The notes beneath the pieces are model-generated. The model did not search any database and had not been told where the DNA came from. It saw only the letters and a program-made list of their open reading frames with translations. Source: Diphasiastrum complanatum (taxonomy: Eukaryota; Streptophyta; Lycopodiopsida; Lycopodiales; Lycopodiaceae). From it: a stretch of DNA of 58,987 nt. Location of the stretch: positions 1 through 58,987 of the forward strand of contig MU833250.1 of NCBI GenBank assembly GCA_029204225.1. Reading direction: 5' to 3'. Position 1 is the stretch's first letter, and each line of letters opens with the position of its first letter. Of this stretch, positions 55,739 through 58,987 are shown in pieces. A program made the translations under genes and the position numbers.

Positions 55739-58362
55739 AATTTTTCTTGATTCAAATTTGGGGATGGCGGTCATATTCTAGATCCAGTGAAAATATTGCC
55801 CTTTTCGTAACCAATGGAAGGAATATTTTTGAATTTAGTCAAGTTATACTGCGAACTGTTAACAGTTCTTAACTGTGACTATAGACACTGTGGCTAGATC
55901 ATTGGGAGTTGGGGAGGCCTTGGGAGTGGTGTGGGCAAGCAAATAAACAATATTGTTTTATTTATTTTGATATTTTTGTATATCCTACATGGCATTCCTT
56001 AAAGGGTCTTTTTGATATTGAGAACTCCTCTAATGTTGTAACTGATTGCCATCAGCGATGTTTTCACCTTGATCATAATCTTCAATGTTACTGTCACCTT
56101 GATCATAATCTTCGATGTAACCATCCCCTTGATCCCAATATTTCCCCACATCATTGTCACAATCGCCATCACAGTATGACTGATCGTCATCCTCTTGTTC
56201 ATAATGCCAATCCATTAGAGTCGATGTGGAATAACTAAATTTTGTAACTGTGGATTGCAATCTTGGGAAGAATTTGGAAATGGTATAGAAACCAGTTTTA
56301 ATAAGGTGCAGTTAAGCGGTACCAATAGGCATGAGTTTTCTTTTCGATTAGAGCAAGTAAAAAGGATTTTTGAAAAGGTCAAATTTTGATCCAAATAAGA
56401 CTTCTACACTGACAATCTTGTTGAGCTAATGAAGCTTGCTTTCTACGGCACTGAAATCCGAGCTCAAACGGATGAGATATGGCCAATTGAATGAATAAAG
56501 CATAAAGTGTAAATAACTTAGGACAATAAAGGGCCTAAAATAAAATTAAAAATAAGATTAAAGCTACACGAAGACAAGGAAATTACAAACTTAGAAAGGG
56601 ACCTTTATAGAAAAGTTTGGTTTCTTTGGAGCATTGGACCGTTGAAGAAAGATAACCGTAGAAATCTTAAAAATGACAGCAAGTTTTTTTTTTGGTTAAC
56701 TTGGGCGATCATTTTGGGTGTAGGGAAGATTCTTGGGAGCGTGATCACAGGGGCAAGTAAGAGAGAAAAAAGAGAAAATCTCAACAAACGTTTTTTAGAG
56801 AGACAGGATCTCAAGTAAGAGAGAGAAATCTCAACCGACCTCAAGCAATAGAGAGAAAATCTGAACCGACGGTTTTTAGAGAGAGGATCTCAACCGACAT
56901 TTTTAGAGAGAGAGGATGGGGTCGGCTACCTGACCGACGGAGAGAGGGCATCGACGCTCGTTTGCTAGCGAAGGAGATGTCCCTGGCGTTTTTTTTTGCA
57001 AGTGTATGTCGGCCGGGATCAGAGGCGCTATGTAATCAGAGGCGCTATGTTACTTGAACTCCCTGTGTTCAAATCGTCGATGCAGGAATCGGGAGTATCA
57101 ATCGGGAGTTATTGCAGATGAAGCAATCGGGTTGATCGGTGTCAATCAGTCGGACGTCTCCAGCATTCGCTTGAGCACTGATCCTTGGAATTATTTGAGC
57201 TCTTGCTGATGGGCATATTTGTGCAGTGAGGCACGATTGCAACGGTACCTGCTAGTACACAGTAGAGCGCGACTGTAGCAGAGCGCAGCTATGGTAATTT
57301 GCAATAGGTGATGTAGAGTAATCCCATTTTGCCCGATCCTCTTGCACCTACAGTGGCCGTGATAGAGATTCAGGGAGTGCCGTGATAGAGATTCAGGGAG
57401 TGCGAGCTTCTGGAGGTTCCTGTCAATGCAGTAGACACCTACTATGAAGATGGTGGCGATTGGAAGTGGAGCGATTGGAAGAGATGTATGCGCAGACAGA
57501 GAGAAAATTTGATCTCCTTGGCTTGTCTCGCTCACAGATTTCGGTGGACTTCAAGAATTCAGAATCATAATTCGGATTAACAGGGCATCATCGTTGATAG
57601 CAAGGACCAGCCGTGAGCCAACACTCAATCACTTGTAAAATACAGCACTCAGAATCCCAAGAGGAAGAGCAAGAACTGATACTGGGAGGTCGCGTGAAGC
57701 TGAGAGGTCGCGTGGAAGTGAATTGGGGTCTAGGGTTAGGTCAGGTTAGGGTTTAAAGTTAGGTCAATTTAGGGTTTAGGGTCAGGGCATTTTTTTTTAA
57801 AAATAGTTTTTAAAACGAAACTTCCAAAACGAAAGAATGAAAACAAATCTACAAAGAAATAGAACTTCAAACATGAAAGGTTGAAGTGCTTTCCTCCCAA
57901 ATTTCCTACCAAAGCTAACCATTTGACCTCTTTCACAAGATGTGTCATATCTCAGTCAATTCTTAACCTAAATTGCTGGGAAAATTGGCTCAGATTCAGG
58001 ACTAAGCTGAGATCTACAATCCCTATAGAATTATAGTACACAAGTTTGGCCAAAAATTCAGCTAAAAAATGAAGAAAACAGACTGCCAAAAACTACAACT
58101 AGCTAAAATTGGAAAGGACACTAAAATAGCCATAACTTGGTCATTATAGCTCCAAATCAGAAAATCTCAGTACCTCTAGAAAGCTAAAAGAAAGATCTAC
58201 CAGATCTACAACAAGAAACTACACACCAAAAAAAAAATGAAGAATAAATGGTCAAAAATTGAATCAGAACTTGTTGGAAGTTAAAAAATCAAGAAACTAA
58301 AACAAGAAACTCTACCAAACTTAAACAAAAATCCACCAAATCTGATGAGGAAAGGATCTAAT
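55739..58362. other. Spacer with small tandem repeats, no supported gene
   Basis: A minus-strand frame at 56030-56260 encodes a short acidic repeat (IEDYDQGDSNIEDYDQGEN); it may be an exon or chance. Short tandem units lie at 56815-56925 (AACCGAC..TTTTAGAGAGAGGA), 57010-57050 (ATCAGAGGCGCTATGT twice) and 57357-57404 (GATAGAGATTCAGGGAGTGC twice). Telomere-like DNA is at 57720-57790. No domain-bearing gene. Confidence 0.5.
57720..57790 (+). repeat. Short degenerate telomere-like repeats
   Basis: TTAGGGTTTA, AGGTTAGGG and TTTAGGGTTTAGGG variants of the plant telomere unit. Only two perfect adjacent units, so an interstitial patch or a promoter telo-box cluster, not a chromosome end. Confidence 0.5.
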
Positions 58363-58987
58363 GCTCTGATACCCAAAATTGTCATGTGCCAAACTTAGCA
58401 TCCAAACATCTAAATTCATTCATTAAACATCAAACTAAATGGAAATATACAAGAAATCAAGAAACTAGTCAAAAATCAAGAAGATAGCTAAAAGTAGCAA
58501 AACTTCACCAAATAGGCAAAGTAAGTTTTTAAAAGGTCTTTATTCATTGATTTATTGCATCATTTCACAAGTTAGGTCCTGATTCTAGAGCATGATCATA
58601 GTTCTCATGTGATTTTAGACACATGAACCAACTTTCTTCATCAAGGAAGCTCTCCAAGAGAAGCTCCAAGATCTCTTAAAACTCAAATTTACAAAATGAA
58701 CAATAGCCTCCAAAATGTAGCACGACCTTAGCTATTTATAGTGGTGATTTGTGCTTCTACTATACAGTTTGGGACCTTATTTGGATAAGTGGGCCTTACA
58801 AGTCCCGCTATTCACACTAATATAGCGAGGTTGTTCGAGCCACCTTATTAACTGTTCCTAATGACTAACTCTAGTCTACTTTAGCTCCATGGCCATATTT
58901 GGCAATTCATTAGTAAGCTCATGGGCTAATTACATGCAGCACATGATAGCTTTAAGACACTTGAATTATACATCTGTTTTGAACATG
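58363..58987 (-). mobile_element. 5' LTR and primer site of a minus-strand LTR retroelement, cut by the window edge
   Basis: On the minus strand GGGTATCAGAGC (58374-58363) is a primer site complementary to initiator-methionine tRNA. It sits just inside an LTR end (CATGACA, 58386-58380). The LTR extends to the window edge at higher coordinates. The interior at lower coordinates, to about 57800, is A-rich non-coding leader. Confidence 0.6.

Noticed and set aside
57191-57535. 114-codon minus-strand frame
   Set aside because: It contains translated short tandem repeats and no recognisable domain.

Overview
The window is nuclear DNA from a land plant with a large, repeat-choked genome. The evidence is a single-exon dirigent protein gene, several plant-type Ty1/copia and Ty3/gypsy retroelements whose primer sites match initiator-methionine tRNA (TGGTATCAGAG and variants), a plant-type LINE with an RRM-like ORF1, many long (TC)n/(GA)n/(TA)n/(CA)n tracts, and AT-rich intergenic DNA. 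A fern or other seed-free plant would fit, but nothing here proves it. I see no tRNA, rRNA, CRISPR or prokaryotic-style operon. The only intact ordinary host gene I can name is the dirigent gene (31570-32109, minus).

Layout. 1-3300: two in-phase putative exons of an unrecognised gene. 3.9-8.0 kb: a truncated copia fragment, a paired direct repeat resembling a miniature LTR element, and an LTR fragment. 8.77-10.55 kb: three small elements with Helitron-like ends (5' TC, 3' hairpin then CTAG, flanks A and T), one holding a 29-G run and one a 40-T run. 13.2-16.0 kb: a decayed copia pol. 16.3-28.5 kb: a LINE (ORF1, then endonuclease/reverse transcriptase) apparently split twice, by a minus-strand gypsy element (about 17.4-20.9 kb) and by a complete but non-coding LTR element (23852-28237) with a near-perfect target duplication. 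28.7-29.5 kb: a second, inverted copy of the same LINE ORF1. 31.6-32.5 kb: the dirigent gene with a three-unit repeat upstream of its start. 34.3-37.2 kb: a copia copy lacking reverse transcriptase, with an 89-bp tandem repeat and about 78 GA units downstream. 39.2-39.96 kb: a copia gag/LTR fragment.

40.3-44.0 kb is the most interesting part. Two convergent, intron-containing reading frames meet tail to tail. The plus-strand one is unrecognised. The minus-strand one begins with a histone H3-like domain (MARTKQ tail and histone fold) and runs through a proline-rich basic linker into a SUMO-protease-like (Ulp1, peptidase C48) domain whose exons splice in phase. Both carry nonsense changes explained by C:G to T:A transitions, so this copy is decayed, but the H3-Ulp1 arrangement is unusual.

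44.9-49.0 kb: a copia element with 5' LTR, primer site, gag and protease-integrase, but with reverse transcriptase/RNase H deleted into the 3' LTR. 50.68-55.74 kb: a 2.5-kb tandem duplication containing a receptor-kinase-like transmembrane exon, decamer and 18-bp minisatellites, a Helitron-like 3' end and large microsatellites. The right edge (58363 to the end) is the primer site and part of the 5' LTR of another minus-strand retroelement.

Almost all coding capacity is mobile and broken, so the genes do not form one pathway. The recurring themes are nested insertion, internal deletion of retroelements, a shared CACACGTGTG palindrome in several LTR families, and minisatellites next to Helitron-like ends.
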